Assembly: GCA_013360465.1 (NCBI GenBank)
Contig: JABWBO010000036.1
Location: 1-34,629 of the forward strand
Source of the DNA: Anaerolineae bacterium
Lineage (GTDB): Bacteria; Chloroflexota; Anaerolineae; Aggregatilineales; Phototrophicaceae
Direction of reading: 5' to 3'
Length of the DNA stretch: 34,629 bases
The position numbers were made by a program, and so were the translations under genes. The first letter of the stretch is position 1. Every line of letters starts with the position of its first letter. This document shows, piece by piece, positions 1 to 8,335 of the stretch. The notes under the pieces were generated by a model. The model searched no databases, was not told the origin of the DNA, and was given only the letters and a program-made list of their open reading frames with translations.

Positions 1-115
1 TTCTGCTCAAGCGTTTCCCGGTTGGCTGGCATAGCGCTTCACTTTCTACTTGGTGATGCTTTAGCCTATATCATTTTGCACTAACTTGAAATGCACCCTT
101 GCGAGCGCGGGAGTC

Positions 116-144
116 TTGTCACCCCGCCAAAACCATGATATGCT
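116..144 (+). promoter_or_regulatory. sigma70-type promoter of the nusA operon
   Basis: A -35 box TTGTCA (116-121; 5 of 6 matches to TTGACA) and a -10 box TATGCT (139-144; 4 of 6) are separated by exactly 17 nt. The predicted start of transcription is near 151, giving a leader of about 120 nt before the nusA start at 273. Assignment is by consensus matching only. Bases 1-115 hold no gene I can support. Confidence 0.55.
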
Positions 145-154
145 TATAAGCGAC

Positions 155-180
155 GAAAAGTGGGCGCTGACCCACTTTTT
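155..180 (+). terminator. Terminator-like hairpin in the nusA leader (possible attenuator)
   Basis: AAAAGTGGG (156-164) pairs perfectly with CCCACTTTT (171-179) around a 6-nt loop, and the right arm ends in a run of five T (176-180). This has the A-tract/stem/T-tract form of an intrinsic terminator. It begins about 5 nt after the predicted transcription start, so it sits between promoter and nusA. It could attenuate the operon, or it could end an upstream transcript. Confidence 0.6.
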
Positions 181-272
181 CGTGTATCGGCGTGAACCAC
201 AGCAGCGACCTGTCCGTTTGCCCGCCGCGTCACATCCCCTTGCGAGTCCGTTGGGAGCTAACACGAAACACC

Positions 273-2129
273 ATGAAGAGTGAGTTTGAAGTCGCGTTTA
301 ACGAGATCTCTCAACTTCGCGAGCTTTCGCGCGACGTTGTGCTGGATGCCCTGCGCACGGCGCTTGTTTCGGCGTACAAGCGTGATGTCGGCTTACAGTC
401 ACAGCATGTCGAGGTCAACATCGACCCGAACAGCGGGCGAACGCGAATTTTCGTCGAAAAAGAAGTGGTCGATGACGTTCAGGACGACCGCACCGAGGTC
501 CTGCTGGAAAATGCGCGTTACTTCGACCAGAACGCCAACTACGGCGATATGGTCATGGTGCAGTTGGAAGGTTCGACCAAACGCTTCGGGCGCATCGCCG
601 CCCAGACCGCCAAGCAGGTCGTCCTGCAGAAGATTCGTGAGGCGGAGCGCAAGACCCTCCTCGACGAATACAAGGACCGCGAGGGTGATCTGGTTCACGG
701 CACGGTGCAGAGCATTAACGGCGGCGTCGTGACCATCAGCCTGGGGCGCGCCGAAGCGATCATGCCCAAGAAAGAGCAGATCCCCAGCGAAAAGATCAAG
801 CCGCACGACAAAGTGCGCGCTTACATCGTGAAAGTGGAAGATACCAACCGGGGTCCGCAGATCGTCGTCAGCCGCAGCCACCGCAACATGCTGCGCCGCC
901 TGCTGGAATATGAAGTCCCGGAAATCTTCAACGGACAGGTTGAAATCAAGAACATCGCCCGCGAAGCCGGCGGGCGTTCCAAAGTGGCAGTCGCCGCCTT
1001 GCAGGAAGGCATCGACCCGGTCGGAGCCTGCGTCGGACAGCGCGGCATCCGCATCCAGAACATCGTCACCGAACTTCACGAGAAGATCGATGTGATCGAG
1101 TGGAGTCCCAATCATGAGTCGTTCATCGCCAAAGCGCTCAGCCCGGCGCGCGTGTCTGGCGTCTATTTGAATGACGACCCGGATGAGGGCAGGACTGCCC
1201 TGGTCATCGTGCCGGAAGACCAGCTCTCTCTGGCGATTGGTCGCGAGGGGCAGAACGCCCGGCTCGCCGCCAAGCTCACCGGCTGGCGCATCGACATCAA
1301 GAGCGTGCCGGAAGCCGTCATCGAGGCGCTGGAGGCGATTGACCGCCCGCCGCTGAACACCATCTCCGATCAGTATCCGGAAATGGTCAATGACGTGCGG
1401 CGCATCATGGCGAAGCGCGAGATGGCGAAGACGGTCATGGCGGAAGAATTCAACGCCCTGGCGAAGTTTGCCGATCTAGTCCAGCGCCGCATCCAGCAGG
1501 TGCAGGAGCAGCGGCGCAAGGATCGTCTGGCGGAGATCGCCGCCGTCAAGAGTACCCTGCCCGCGGCGGCGTTCCATATGTCGGTCGACCAGCTGGAGCT
1601 TCCCGATGCCGTCATCGACACGCTCCGTCCGTTCAACAATGTCGGCGAAGTCATGCTGCGCTTCCTGGTGGATGAAGCCCGCATCAAGAACGCGCTGCGT
1701 GACGCCCCGGCTAACGCGCTCAAGCAGCTCCAGGATGCCCTCGACCGGCTGATCATTCCGCAGGAGGCGTATGCGGCTGCCGAGGCAGAAGAGCTGGCGG
1801 CACAGCAGGCGGCGGAAGCAGCGGCAGCGGCGGAAGCCGGTGAAGAAGATCACGCGGCGCTGGAGGCAGGTTTAAGCGCCGATGATGGTCATCAGCCGCA
1901 GACGGAACCGGCGCGCGGCAAGCGACCGTCGATCGGCGCTGCACAAGAGGCGGAACCGGACTTCGCGCCCACCTTCCAGGATGCCGACGACCCGACGGAC
2001 CTGACAGGCAAGAAGAAAGGTAAGAAGAAGAAGGGGCGTCAGCTCATCTACGACGAGGATCGCGGCGGTATGGTGGTGAAGCGCCAACGCAAACATGGTC
2101 GCAGCGACTGGGAAGAATGGGATGAGTGA
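273..2129 (+). CDS. nusA: Transcription termination/antitermination factor NusA
   Basis: NusA binds RNA polymerase and nascent RNA and controls pausing, termination and antitermination. This 618-aa protein shows the family order: an N-terminal polymerase-binding region (about 1-135), an S1 domain (about 138-200), KH1 with GACVGQRG (251-258) and KH2 with AIGREGQN (about 321-328). Beyond residue 350 is an unusual tail: a helical region, an Ala/Glu-rich stretch, then a Lys-rich cluster and a polar end in WEEWDE. The E. coli protein has about 495 aa, and its acidic AR repeats are not obvious here. The ATG at 273 is preferred over an in-frame start at 192 because homology begins there (MKSEFEVAF); GGGAG lies 15 nt upstream. 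It is the first gene of the operon and overlaps ylxR by 8 nt. Confidence 0.95.
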   Translation: MKSEFEVAFNEISQLRELSRDVVLDALRTALVSAYKRDVGLQSQHVEVNIDPNSGRTRIFVEKEVVDDVQDDRTEVLLENARYFDQNANYGDMVMVQLEGSTKRFGRIAAQTAKQVVLQKIREAERKTLLDEYKDREGDLVHGTVQSINGGVVTISLGRAEAIMPKKEQIPSEKIKPHDKVRAYIVKVEDTNRGPQIVVSRSHRNMLRRLLEYEVPEIFNGQVEIKNIAREAGGRSKVAVAALQEGIDPVGACVGQRGIRIQNIVTELHEKIDVIEWSPNHESFIAKALSPARVSGVYLNDDPDEGRTALVIVPEDQLSLAIGREGQNARLAAKLTGWRIDIKSVPEAVIEALEAIDRPPLNTISDQYPEMVNDVRRIMAKREMAKTVMAEEFNALAKFADLVQRRIQQVQEQRRKDRLAEIAAVKSTLPAAAFHMSVDQLELPDAVIDTLRPFNNVGEVMLRFLVDEARIKNALRDAPANALKQLQDALDRLIIPQEAYAAAEAEELAAQQAAEAAAAAEAGEEDHAALEAGLSADDGHQPQTEPARGKRPSIGAAQEAEPDFAPTFQDADDPTDLTGKKKGKKKKGRQLIYDEDRGGMVVKRQRKHGRSDWEEWDE

Positions 2130-2427
2130 GCAGCGCGGGCGCCTGGCGAAAGCCTCTGGCGCAGCAATGCCGCGCCGCGTTCCCGTGCGCACCTGCATCG
2201 TCTGCCGCGAGCAGGCGGGCAAGCGGGCGTTGACTCGTCTGGTGCGCCGCGTGGACGGTGTCTACGTGGATCCCAGCGGAAAGCAGCCAGGACGCGGGGC
2301 ATATCTCTGCGACAGCGCCACCTGTTGGGAGAAAGCGGCTTCTGGCGACGTGCTGGCGAAAGCCCTGCGCACGACGCTCACGCCGGAAGATCGCCATCGT
2401 ATACGGAATCACAAGGCAGCCCCATGA
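2122..2427 (+). CDS. ylxR: YlxR family RNA-binding protein (DUF448)
   Basis: This 101-aa basic protein carries the YlxR signature: RTCIVCREQAGKRALTRLVR, then a GRGAYLC segment with a second cysteine shortly after. The family is a small RNA-binding fold found between nusA and infB across bacteria; some members have been reported to bind the RNase P RNA or act as transcription regulators. The start at 2122 is chosen because GGAAG lies 6 nt upstream and the ATG overlaps the nusA stop by 8 nt, which suggests translational coupling. The position between nusA and infB is the classic one. Confidence 0.9.
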   Translation: MSEQRGRLAKASGAAMPRRVPVRTCIVCREQAGKRALTRLVRRVDGVYVDPSGKQPGRGAYLCDSATCWEKAASGDVLAKALRTTLTPEDRHRIRNHKAAP

Positions 2428-2560
2428 CCGGCTTAAGCAGGGTCAACAACCGAATGGTGTGGGCTGCCGTTCAAAGCAATCGCACAGCAAACGGGCGAAG
2501 GGTGTCAGGATAGCGTTCTAGGCGATTCCTGCGCCATCGCTCCACCCAGGAGAGGTTCGT

Positions 2561-4369
2561 ATGGCACAGGAAAAGCAAATCGTTTTAGTTCCCGATTTCA
2601 TCAGCGTCCGCGAAGTCGCGGAGCTGATCAGCGCCAGCCCTATCGACGTGATGAAGCGCCTGATCGCCAATGGCATCATGGCGTCGATCAACCAGCAGAT
2701 CGACTACGAAACCGCTGCTATCGTCATCGAGGAGATGGGCTTCGAGGCACAGTCGGCATCCGCTGCTGCCGCCAGAGCCGAGCGTGAACGTCAGCGCGAG
2801 CAGACAACCCAGACCTGGCGCAAGGTCTATGACGAGGAACGGCGCGAAGACCTGAAATCGCGATCCCCCATCGTCACCATCCTGGGACACGTCGATCACG
2901 GCAAGACCACGCTGCTCGATACCATCCGCCGCACCCACGTCGCCGAAGGCGAAGCCGGCGGCATCACCCAGCACATCGGCGCGTACCGCGTCACGCATCA
3001 CGGCAAGACCATCACCTTCCTCGACACCCCCGGTCACGAAGCCTTCACGCAGATGCGGGCGCGCGGCGCTCAAGGCGCAGATATCGTCATTCTGGTGGTT
3101 GCCGCCGACGACGGCGTCATGCAGACCACCCGCGAGGCGCTCAGCCATGCCCGCGCCGCCAATGTGCCCATCGTCGTGGCGATCACCAAGACCGACAAGC
3201 GCAACGCCAACATCGAGCGCGTCAAGCAGCAGTTGAGCGAAAACGGCTTGACGCCGATGGACTGGGACGGCGACACCTTCGTCGTGCCGGTCGCCGCCGT
3301 TCGCGGCGACGGGATCGATGATCTGCTGGAAGCGATCACACTGGTCTCTGATGATCAGGAGATCTACGCCAATCCTGAAGCGGACATCGCCACCGGGACC
3401 GTGCTTGAGGCGCGCATGGACAAGCAGAAGGGGGTGATCGCCACCCTGCTGGTCTTCAACGGCACGCTGAAGCGCGGCGACAACATCATCGCCGGCAACG
3501 CCTACGGCAAGGTCAAGGCGATGTTCGACGAAAGCGGCAAACAGCTTCGCGAAGCGCTCCCTTCGACGCCGGTAGCCGTGCTGGGGCTGCATACCGTCCC
3601 CAACCCCGGCGATACCTTCGAGACGGTGGACAGCGATAAGACGGCGCGCGCCATCTCTGACCAGCGGCAAACGGCGGCAGAAGCGGCGGAGGTCAGGGGC
3701 GGGCGCGCGGCGGTCACCCTGGAAGAGATTTTCGCCCAGGTCCGTCAGGGCGCTGCCAAGGAGCTGAACCTGATCCTGCGCGTCGATGTGCAGGGGTCGC
3801 TCCAGCCAATCGTCGATCACCTCAAGCACACCGAAGAGAATGCCGAAGGCATTAAGCCGCGCATCCTGTCCGCCGATGTCGGCAACATCTCGGAAAGCGA
3901 TGTCATGCTCGCCAGCGCCTCCAACGGCATCGTCATCGGCTTCAATGTCGAACCGGACACCGCCGCCCGGCGCGCTGCCGACGCCCATAACGTCGAAATC
4001 CGGGGCTACAGCGTCATTTACAACCTGTTCGAAGACATCGAACTGGCGCTGAAGGGGATGCTTCAGCCGGTTTACGCCAACAAGACCATCGGCGTGGCAG
4101 AAGTTCGCCAGCTCTTCCGCGTGCCGCGCATCGGCACGATTGCCGGATGCATGGTCCTGGACGGCGAAATCCGCCGCAACGCCAAGGTGCGCGTCAAGCG
4201 CGGCGATCAGGTCCTCGGCGAAGACATCAGCATCGGCTCGCTCAAGCGAATGCAGGAAGACGTGCGCGAAGTGCGCGGCGGTTTCGAATGCGGCATCGGC
4301 TTGAGCGGATTCGACAACTATAAAGAAGGCGACCGTATCGAGTGCTACGTCAGCGAGCGCGTCAGCTAG
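2561..4369 (+). CDS. infB: Translation initiation factor IF-2 (short form)
   Basis: IF2 is the GTPase that delivers fMet-tRNA to the 30S subunit and promotes subunit joining. At 602 aa this is a short form (E. coli has 890) with an IF2_N domain (about 5-60), a brief Arg/Glu-rich linker, the G domain, then EF-Tu-like domain 2, IF2 domain 3 and the fMet-tRNA-binding C-terminal domain. G1 is GHVDHGKT (109-116), G2 is in GGITQHIG (133-140), and G3 is DTPGHE (155-160). G4 reads TKTD (209-212) instead of the usual NKxD. The start is firm: AGGAGAGG (2548-2555) lies 5 nt before the ATG. A gap of 133 nt separates it from ylxR. Confidence 0.96.
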   Translation: MAQEKQIVLVPDFISVREVAELISASPIDVMKRLIANGIMASINQQIDYETAAIVIEEMGFEAQSASAAAARAERERQREQTTQTWRKVYDEERREDLKSRSPIVTILGHVDHGKTTLLDTIRRTHVAEGEAGGITQHIGAYRVTHHGKTITFLDTPGHEAFTQMRARGAQGADIVILVVAADDGVMQTTREALSHARAANVPIVVAITKTDKRNANIERVKQQLSENGLTPMDWDGDTFVVPVAAVRGDGIDDLLEAITLVSDDQEIYANPEADIATGTVLEARMDKQKGVIATLLVFNGTLKRGDNIIAGNAYGKVKAMFDESGKQLREALPSTPVAVLGLHTVPNPGDTFETVDSDKTARAISDQRQTAAEAAEVRGGRAAVTLEEIFAQVRQGAAKELNLILRVDVQGSLQPIVDHLKHTEENAEGIKPRILSADVGNISESDVMLASASNGIVIGFNVEPDTAARRAADAHNVEIRGYSVIYNLFEDIELALKGMLQPVYANKTIGVAEVRQLFRVPRIGTIAGCMVLDGEIRRNAKVRVKRGDQVLGEDISIGSLKRMQEDVREVRGGFECGIGLSGFDNYKEGDRIECYVSERVS

Positions 4370-4450
4370 ATGCGCCGCTGAAGCCTTCACCGGAAGCGGC
4401 GGGCGACTGCCGTCCGCCGCCCCATGCCGCACTCCTGAAAAGGACCTGAG

Positions 4451-4873
4451 ATGCCTTACAAACAGGAACGTGTCTCTGGACGCATTCGCAAAATCCTCAG
4501 CACGTTGATCTTTCGTGAAGTCGCCGACCCTCGGCTGGCAGGGATCACCGTCACCGACGTTGAGATCGATGCTGAACTAATGTATGCCACCGTCTATGTC
4601 AACGCGATGGGCGAGGAAGAACGCGAGCCGGAGGTCATGATCGGGCTGGAACACGCCAAGGGCTTCCTGCGCCGTGAGGTTGCCCATCGTCTGCGCCTGC
4701 GCCGCGCGCCGGTACTCACCTTTAAGTGGGACGCCAGCCTGGAGCGCGGCGAGCGCATCAGCCACCTGCTCTCTGAGCTGGACATCCCTGCCGAAGAAAC
4801 ATCCGACGAAGATGCAGACACCTCGGTTGGCGCTGCCGATGACGAGGATGTGGGAGGAGAAGAACGTGACTGA
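4451..4873 (+). CDS. rbfA: 30S ribosome-binding factor RbfA
   Basis: RbfA assists late 16S rRNA and 30S maturation. The 140-aa product begins with the family pattern (QERVSGRIRKILSTLI), followed by VADPRLAGITVTDVEID and the KH-like core ending in the LRLRRAPVLTF and HLLSELD segments. The last 35 residues form an acidic tail rich in Asp and Glu, longer than the E. coli C-terminus. AGGA (4441-4444) stands 6 nt before the ATG. It overlaps the next gene by 8 nt. Confidence 0.94.
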   Translation: MPYKQERVSGRIRKILSTLIFREVADPRLAGITVTDVEIDAELMYATVYVNAMGEEEREPEVMIGLEHAKGFLRREVAHRLRLRRAPVLTFKWDASLERGERISHLLSELDIPAEETSDEDADTSVGAADDEDVGGEERD

Positions 4874-5873
4874 CGCCCCGCCGCCCTACGCGCCGACTCC
4901 GCAGTGGGACCAGGCGACAGCAGCCGTCGATTCGGCGGCGTCGATCCTGCTGGTCACCCACGTCAGCCCGGACGGCGACGCCATCGGCTCGCTGCTGGGA
5001 CTCGCCAATGCGCTGCAACAGCGCGGCTGCAAGGTCGCGCAGATGGTCGTCGATGGCGGCGTTCCCGATTATCTCGCCTTTCTTCCGGGCGCATCCGGCG
5101 TGCGCGCCGCTGCCTCTGGCGACTTCGATCTGTTGATCTCGCTGGATTCCAGCGACGACGAGCGCAGCGGCGACGCCGGCGTCTATGGTCGAGCGCACAG
5201 CCGCCAGGTCATGAACATCGATCATCACGTCACCAACACCGGCTTCGGGGCGATCCATCTGGTCCTGCCAACCGCCGTCTCGACCACCGAGATCGTGCAG
5301 CGCTGGCTGGAACGGATGAACCAGCCGCTTACGCCGGAGATCGCTGTCCCCTTGCTGACCGGGCTGATCACCGACACTATCGGCTTTCGCACCAGCAACG
5401 TCACCGGCGAGACGCTCACCCTGGCGCAGCGCTTGATGGATGCCGGCGCTTCCCTGAATGAGATCATGCAGCGGACGCTGAGCAGCAAGAAGTACGCCGT
5501 CATGAAGCTGTGGGGCGACGTCCTGCCCAGCACCCAGTTGGAGGACGGCATCATCAGCGCCGTCATCACACAGGAGGCTGTCAAGCGCGCCGGGCTGCCG
5601 GAGATCACCGACGGCGGACTGGTCGAATTCCTGGTCACCGCCAACGAAGCCCAGATCTCCGTCGTCTTCAAGGAGAAGGATGACGGGCGCATCGAGGTCG
5701 GATTCCGCAGCAAGCCGGGCTATGAGGTCGGCGGAGTCGCCTTCTCGCTCGGCGGCGGCGGTCATAAACAGGCGTCGGGCGCGACGATCCCCGGTCCGCT
5801 CGAAGCCGCGCGCGCCCGCGTCATGCCGCTGCTGCGCAGCGCCTACCAACAGGGTAAGCCCGCCTTTTCATGA
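4866..5873 (+). CDS. nrnA: DHH phosphoesterase, oligoribonuclease/pAp phosphatase NrnA
   Basis: NrnA-type enzymes degrade short oligoribonucleotides and dephosphorylate pAp. The DHH domain shows HVSPDGDAIGS (H32, D36, D38), D94 in ISLDSSDD and the DHH triad at 119-121. The DHHA1 domain near the C-terminus carries GGGGHKQASG. The start is most likely the GTG at 4866: GGGAGGAG (4852-4859) lies 6 nt upstream, whereas the ATG at 4848 would fall ahead of that site. The 335-aa length fits the family. It overlaps rbfA by 8 nt and truB by 4 nt. It is one of three DHH-family proteins in this window. Confidence 0.9.
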   Translation: MTDAPPPYAPTPQWDQATAAVDSAASILLVTHVSPDGDAIGSLLGLANALQQRGCKVAQMVVDGGVPDYLAFLPGASGVRAAASGDFDLLISLDSSDDERSGDAGVYGRAHSRQVMNIDHHVTNTGFGAIHLVLPTAVSTTEIVQRWLERMNQPLTPEIAVPLLTGLITDTIGFRTSNVTGETLTLAQRLMDAGASLNEIMQRTLSSKKYAVMKLWGDVLPSTQLEDGIISAVITQEAVKRAGLPEITDGGLVEFLVTANEAQISVVFKEKDDGRIEVGFRSKPGYEVGGVAFSLGGGGHKQASGATIPGPLEAARARVMPLLRSAYQQGKPAFS

Positions 5874-6817
5874 TCTTCGGCTTCCTCAACATCGACAAGC
5901 CGCGCGGTATGACCAGTCACGATGTGGTCAATCACATCCGACGGATCATACGCACGCGCCAGGTGGGTCACGCCGGCACGCTCGACCCGATGGCGACCGG
6001 CGTCCTGATCATCTGCGCCGGAGCAGCCACCCGGCTCAGCGACTACGTGATGAGCGATACCAAAGCCTACCGCGCCGTCGTGCGTTTGGGCGTCGAGACC
6101 GATACCTACGACGCCGACGGGAAAGTCCTCGCCGAAGCAGACGCGAGCGCGATCAGCCGCCAGCAGGTCGAGGATGCCCTCGCCGGGTTTCGCGGCGACA
6201 TCCTGCAAACGCCGCCAGCATTCAGCGCCATCAAGCGCGGCGGGAAAAAGCTCTATGAGCTGGCGCGGCAGGGAAAAGCCATCGAACTGCCGCCGCGCCC
6301 CATCTCGATCTTCAGCCTGGAGATCGTCGAATGGGGACCACCGCAGGTGACGCTGAACGTCGTCTGCTCCGCCGGGACCTACATCCGCAGCATCGCCCAC
6401 GATCTGGGCGCGGCGCTGGGGGTTGGCGCGCACCTGACCGGGCTGACGCGCACCGCCAGCGGCGGCTTCCAGCTTGCGCAGGCGACGCCGTTGGATACAC
6501 TCATCGCCAGTCAGGGTGCGTCTACCTATCTGATTCCTCCAGCGGTTGCTCTGCGTCGCTATCCGCGCATCACGCTGGAAGCCGCCGAGATCGACGATCT
6601 GCGTCATGGGCGTAAAATTCCGGCAGAGTCACTCCTAGCCGACGGCGCGGACGCTGTCGGCGGCAATGTCGTGATGGCGTTCGACCTTCTCGACAGGCTT
6701 GCCGCCGTCTGCGCGCTGCGCGACGGCTGGCTGCATCCGTCAAAAGTCTTCGCAGAAACGCCGGACGACTCGGCTGTCGAGGATGATCCGGCAGAGTACG
6801 AAACGGACTCGCGATGA
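5870..6817 (+). CDS. truB: tRNA pseudouridine(55) synthase TruB
   Basis: TruB converts U55 to pseudouridine in the T-loop of tRNAs. The protein (315 aa) opens with GFLNIDKPRGMTSHDVV and carries the catalytic motif HAGTLDPMATG with D39 as the nucleophilic aspartate. Conserved KAYRAVVRLG and the SAGTYIRSIAHDLG segment follow. The C-terminal RNA-binding part is less conserved and ends in an acidic stretch. The ATG overlaps the nrnA stop as ATGA, as does the next junction to ribF. Confidence 0.96.
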   Translation: MIFGFLNIDKPRGMTSHDVVNHIRRIIRTRQVGHAGTLDPMATGVLIICAGAATRLSDYVMSDTKAYRAVVRLGVETDTYDADGKVLAEADASAISRQQVEDALAGFRGDILQTPPAFSAIKRGGKKLYELARQGKAIELPPRPISIFSLEIVEWGPPQVTLNVVCSAGTYIRSIAHDLGAALGVGAHLTGLTRTASGGFQLAQATPLDTLIASQGASTYLIPPAVALRRYPRITLEAAEIDDLRHGRKIPAESLLADGADAVGGNVVMAFDLLDRLAAVCALRDGWLHPSKVFAETPDDSAVEDDPAEYETDSR

Positions 6818-7746
6818 TTCACATTTCCGACCTGGGCGCTATCGATCTGGTCAAGTCATCGGTGGTCACGATAGGCGTCTTCGACGGCGTCCATCGCGGA
6901 CATCGCTTCCTGCTGCGGCGAATCGCCGAAGAAGCACGCGCCAGCAGTCGGCTTGCCGTCGTCGTCACGTTCTACCCGCACCCCGACATCGTGGTGCGCG
7001 GCTTGACCGGGCGCTACTACCTCCTCCACCCCGATGAGCGCGCCCGCATGATGGGGGAACTGGGGGTCGATGTCGTCGTGACGCTGCATTTCGATGATGC
7101 TCTGCGCCAGGTGCGTGCCGCCGCCTTCACCGACCTGCTGGTGGAACACCTCAGGGTCGAAGCCCTGTGGGTGGGCGCAGACTTCGCGCTCGGCTACCAG
7201 CGTGAGGGAAACGTCGCCTTCTTGCAGCGCCAGGGCGAGGCGAAAGGTTTCGAGGTCAAAGTCCTCGATCTGCTGATGGCGGACGCCGGCGAAGAGGGCG
7301 CGATCAGCAGCACCGCCGTGCGCGAGGCGCTGGCGCAGGGCGAGGTCGCGCGGGCGGCAGACTGGCTGGGCTACGGTTATCGCGTGAGCGGTCCGGTGGT
7401 GCGCGGGGCGCAGCGGGGACGCACCATCGGCTTTCCAACCGCCAACATCCAGGCGTGGGAGTCGCAGGTCATCCCGGCGAACGGCGTCTATGCCGGCTGG
7501 GCATTCCTGGGCGACGAGCGCTTCATGGCGGTCACCAACGTGGGCAACCGTCCGACGTTCGACGGTCAGGGGGTAACCATCGAAGCGCACCTGCTCGATT
7601 TCGACCGGGACATCTACGATCAGACGCTCACCTTCACCTTTGAACACCGTCTGCGCGCGGAGATGAAGTTCAGCGGCATCGATGCGCTGATCGCGCAGAT
7701 CAAAGCCGACGCCGAGGCGGGTCGAGCGCTGCTCTCCGAACCATAG
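6814..7746 (+). CDS. ribF: Bifunctional riboflavin kinase/FAD synthetase RibF
   Basis: RibF makes FMN from riboflavin and FAD from FMN. The N-terminal nucleotidyltransferase half shows GVFDGVHRGHRFLL, TFYPHP and the ISSTAVREAL motif. The C-terminal riboflavin kinase half shows GRTIGFPTANI and ends in the EAHLLDFDRDIYD region. At 310 aa it has the usual full bifunctional length. It is joined to truB by an ATGA overlap, the common truB-ribF pairing. No terminator is visible in the 45 nt that follow. Confidence 0.95.
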   Translation: MIHISDLGAIDLVKSSVVTIGVFDGVHRGHRFLLRRIAEEARASSRLAVVVTFYPHPDIVVRGLTGRYYLLHPDERARMMGELGVDVVVTLHFDDALRQVRAAAFTDLLVEHLRVEALWVGADFALGYQREGNVAFLQRQGEAKGFEVKVLDLLMADAGEEGAISSTAVREALAQGEVARAADWLGYGYRVSGPVVRGAQRGRTIGFPTANIQAWESQVIPANGVYAGWAFLGDERFMAVTNVGNRPTFDGQGVTIEAHLLDFDRDIYDQTLTFTFEHRLRAEMKFSGIDALIAQIKADAEAGRALLSEP

Positions 7747-7791
7747 GGAATTCGGCTATACTGGATGGCAGATGAGCAAGGATGATGTGCG

Positions 7792-8064
7792 ATGGCGGTC
7801 TCAACTCACACGATGATGATCATGCTGTCCGACGACGAGCGCGATCTTCTGCAAGCTTTTGCCAGCGAACAGGGAATCGCCGATCCCGCCAATGCGGTCG
7901 GACAACTGCTGCGTGAATATGCCAGGGCAATCGACATGATCTGGGAGCTGAAACTCTCTCAGAACAACGGGGCGCTTGACGACCTGCTGAAGCAGGTGCG
8001 GGCAGACTCCGCCGCCGGTCTGACTGATACCCTCACGCCCGATTTGCTTGACGATGAATTCTAG
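7792..8064 (+). CDS. Putative antitoxin (RHH-like) of a small two-gene module
   Basis: This 90-aa protein has a short strand-like start (THTMMIMLSDDE) followed by two predicted helices (RDLLQAFASEQG and AVGQLLREYARA), resembling a ribbon-helix-helix DNA-binding fold. The C-terminal half is acidic, as in antitoxins that wrap their toxin. AAGGA (7778-7782) is 9 nt before the ATG, and a -10-like TATACT stands at 7757-7762 without a good -35. It overlaps the next gene by 11 nt. I do not recognise an exact family; the antitoxin role is inferred from size, order and partner. Confidence 0.5.
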   Translation: MAVSTHTMMIMLSDDERDLLQAFASEQGIADPANAVGQLLREYARAIDMIWELKLSQNNGALDDLLKQVRADSAAGLTDTLTPDLLDDEF

Positions 8065-8320
8065 AACGCATGCCGAATTCTGGTCTCGCTACAATGATCT
8101 GCCTCCTGAAGTCCGCAGACTTGCACAGAGCGCCTACCGGCTGTTCCGCCAGGACCCCTTCCATGCAAGTCTGCAATTCAAACCCGCCAAAGGACACCGG
8201 AATCTTTACTCCGTGCGCATCGGGCTGAAGTATCGTGCCCTCGGCACGATGACAGGGATCAACGAAATCACCTGGTTCTGGATAGGCACGCACGACGAGT
8301 ACGATACGCTGCTGCGGTGA
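8054..8320 (+). CDS. RelE/ParE-superfamily toxin-like protein
   Basis: The 88-aa basic product has the layout of RelE/ParE toxins: two N-terminal helices (AEFWSRYNDLPPEVRRLA, then AYRLFRQDP), a LQFKPAKGHRNLYSVRIG strand region, KYRALG, and a final strand with FWIGTHDEYDTLL. Family members are ribosome-dependent mRNA interferases or gyrase poisons, but some chromosomal copies are inert. The ATG at 8054 is preferred over a TTG at 8048. No Shine-Dalgarno is seen, so translation probably depends on coupling to the 11-nt overlapping upstream gene. Confidence 0.6.
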   Translation: MNSRTHAEFWSRYNDLPPEVRRLAQSAYRLFRQDPFHASLQFKPAKGHRNLYSVRIGLKYRALGTMTGINEITWFWIGTHDEYDTLLR

Positions 8321-8335
8321 CAGCAGGGTAACTTG

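Noticed and set aside
1-84. An open frame from the first base to a stop at 82-84, as a possible end of an upstream gene
   Set aside because: Only 27 codons are visible and nothing in them is recognisable; another frame is equally open for 17 codons.
2424-2513. A 29-aa frame starting with an ATGA overlap on the ylxR stop
   Set aside because: No recognisable features and no conserved function known at this place; it most likely reflects the non-coding gap before infB. It could be revisited if relatives keep it.
2585-4432. A 615-codon open frame antisense to infB
   Set aside because: High GC and biased third positions create long antisense frames; the infB motifs on the other strand are unambiguous.
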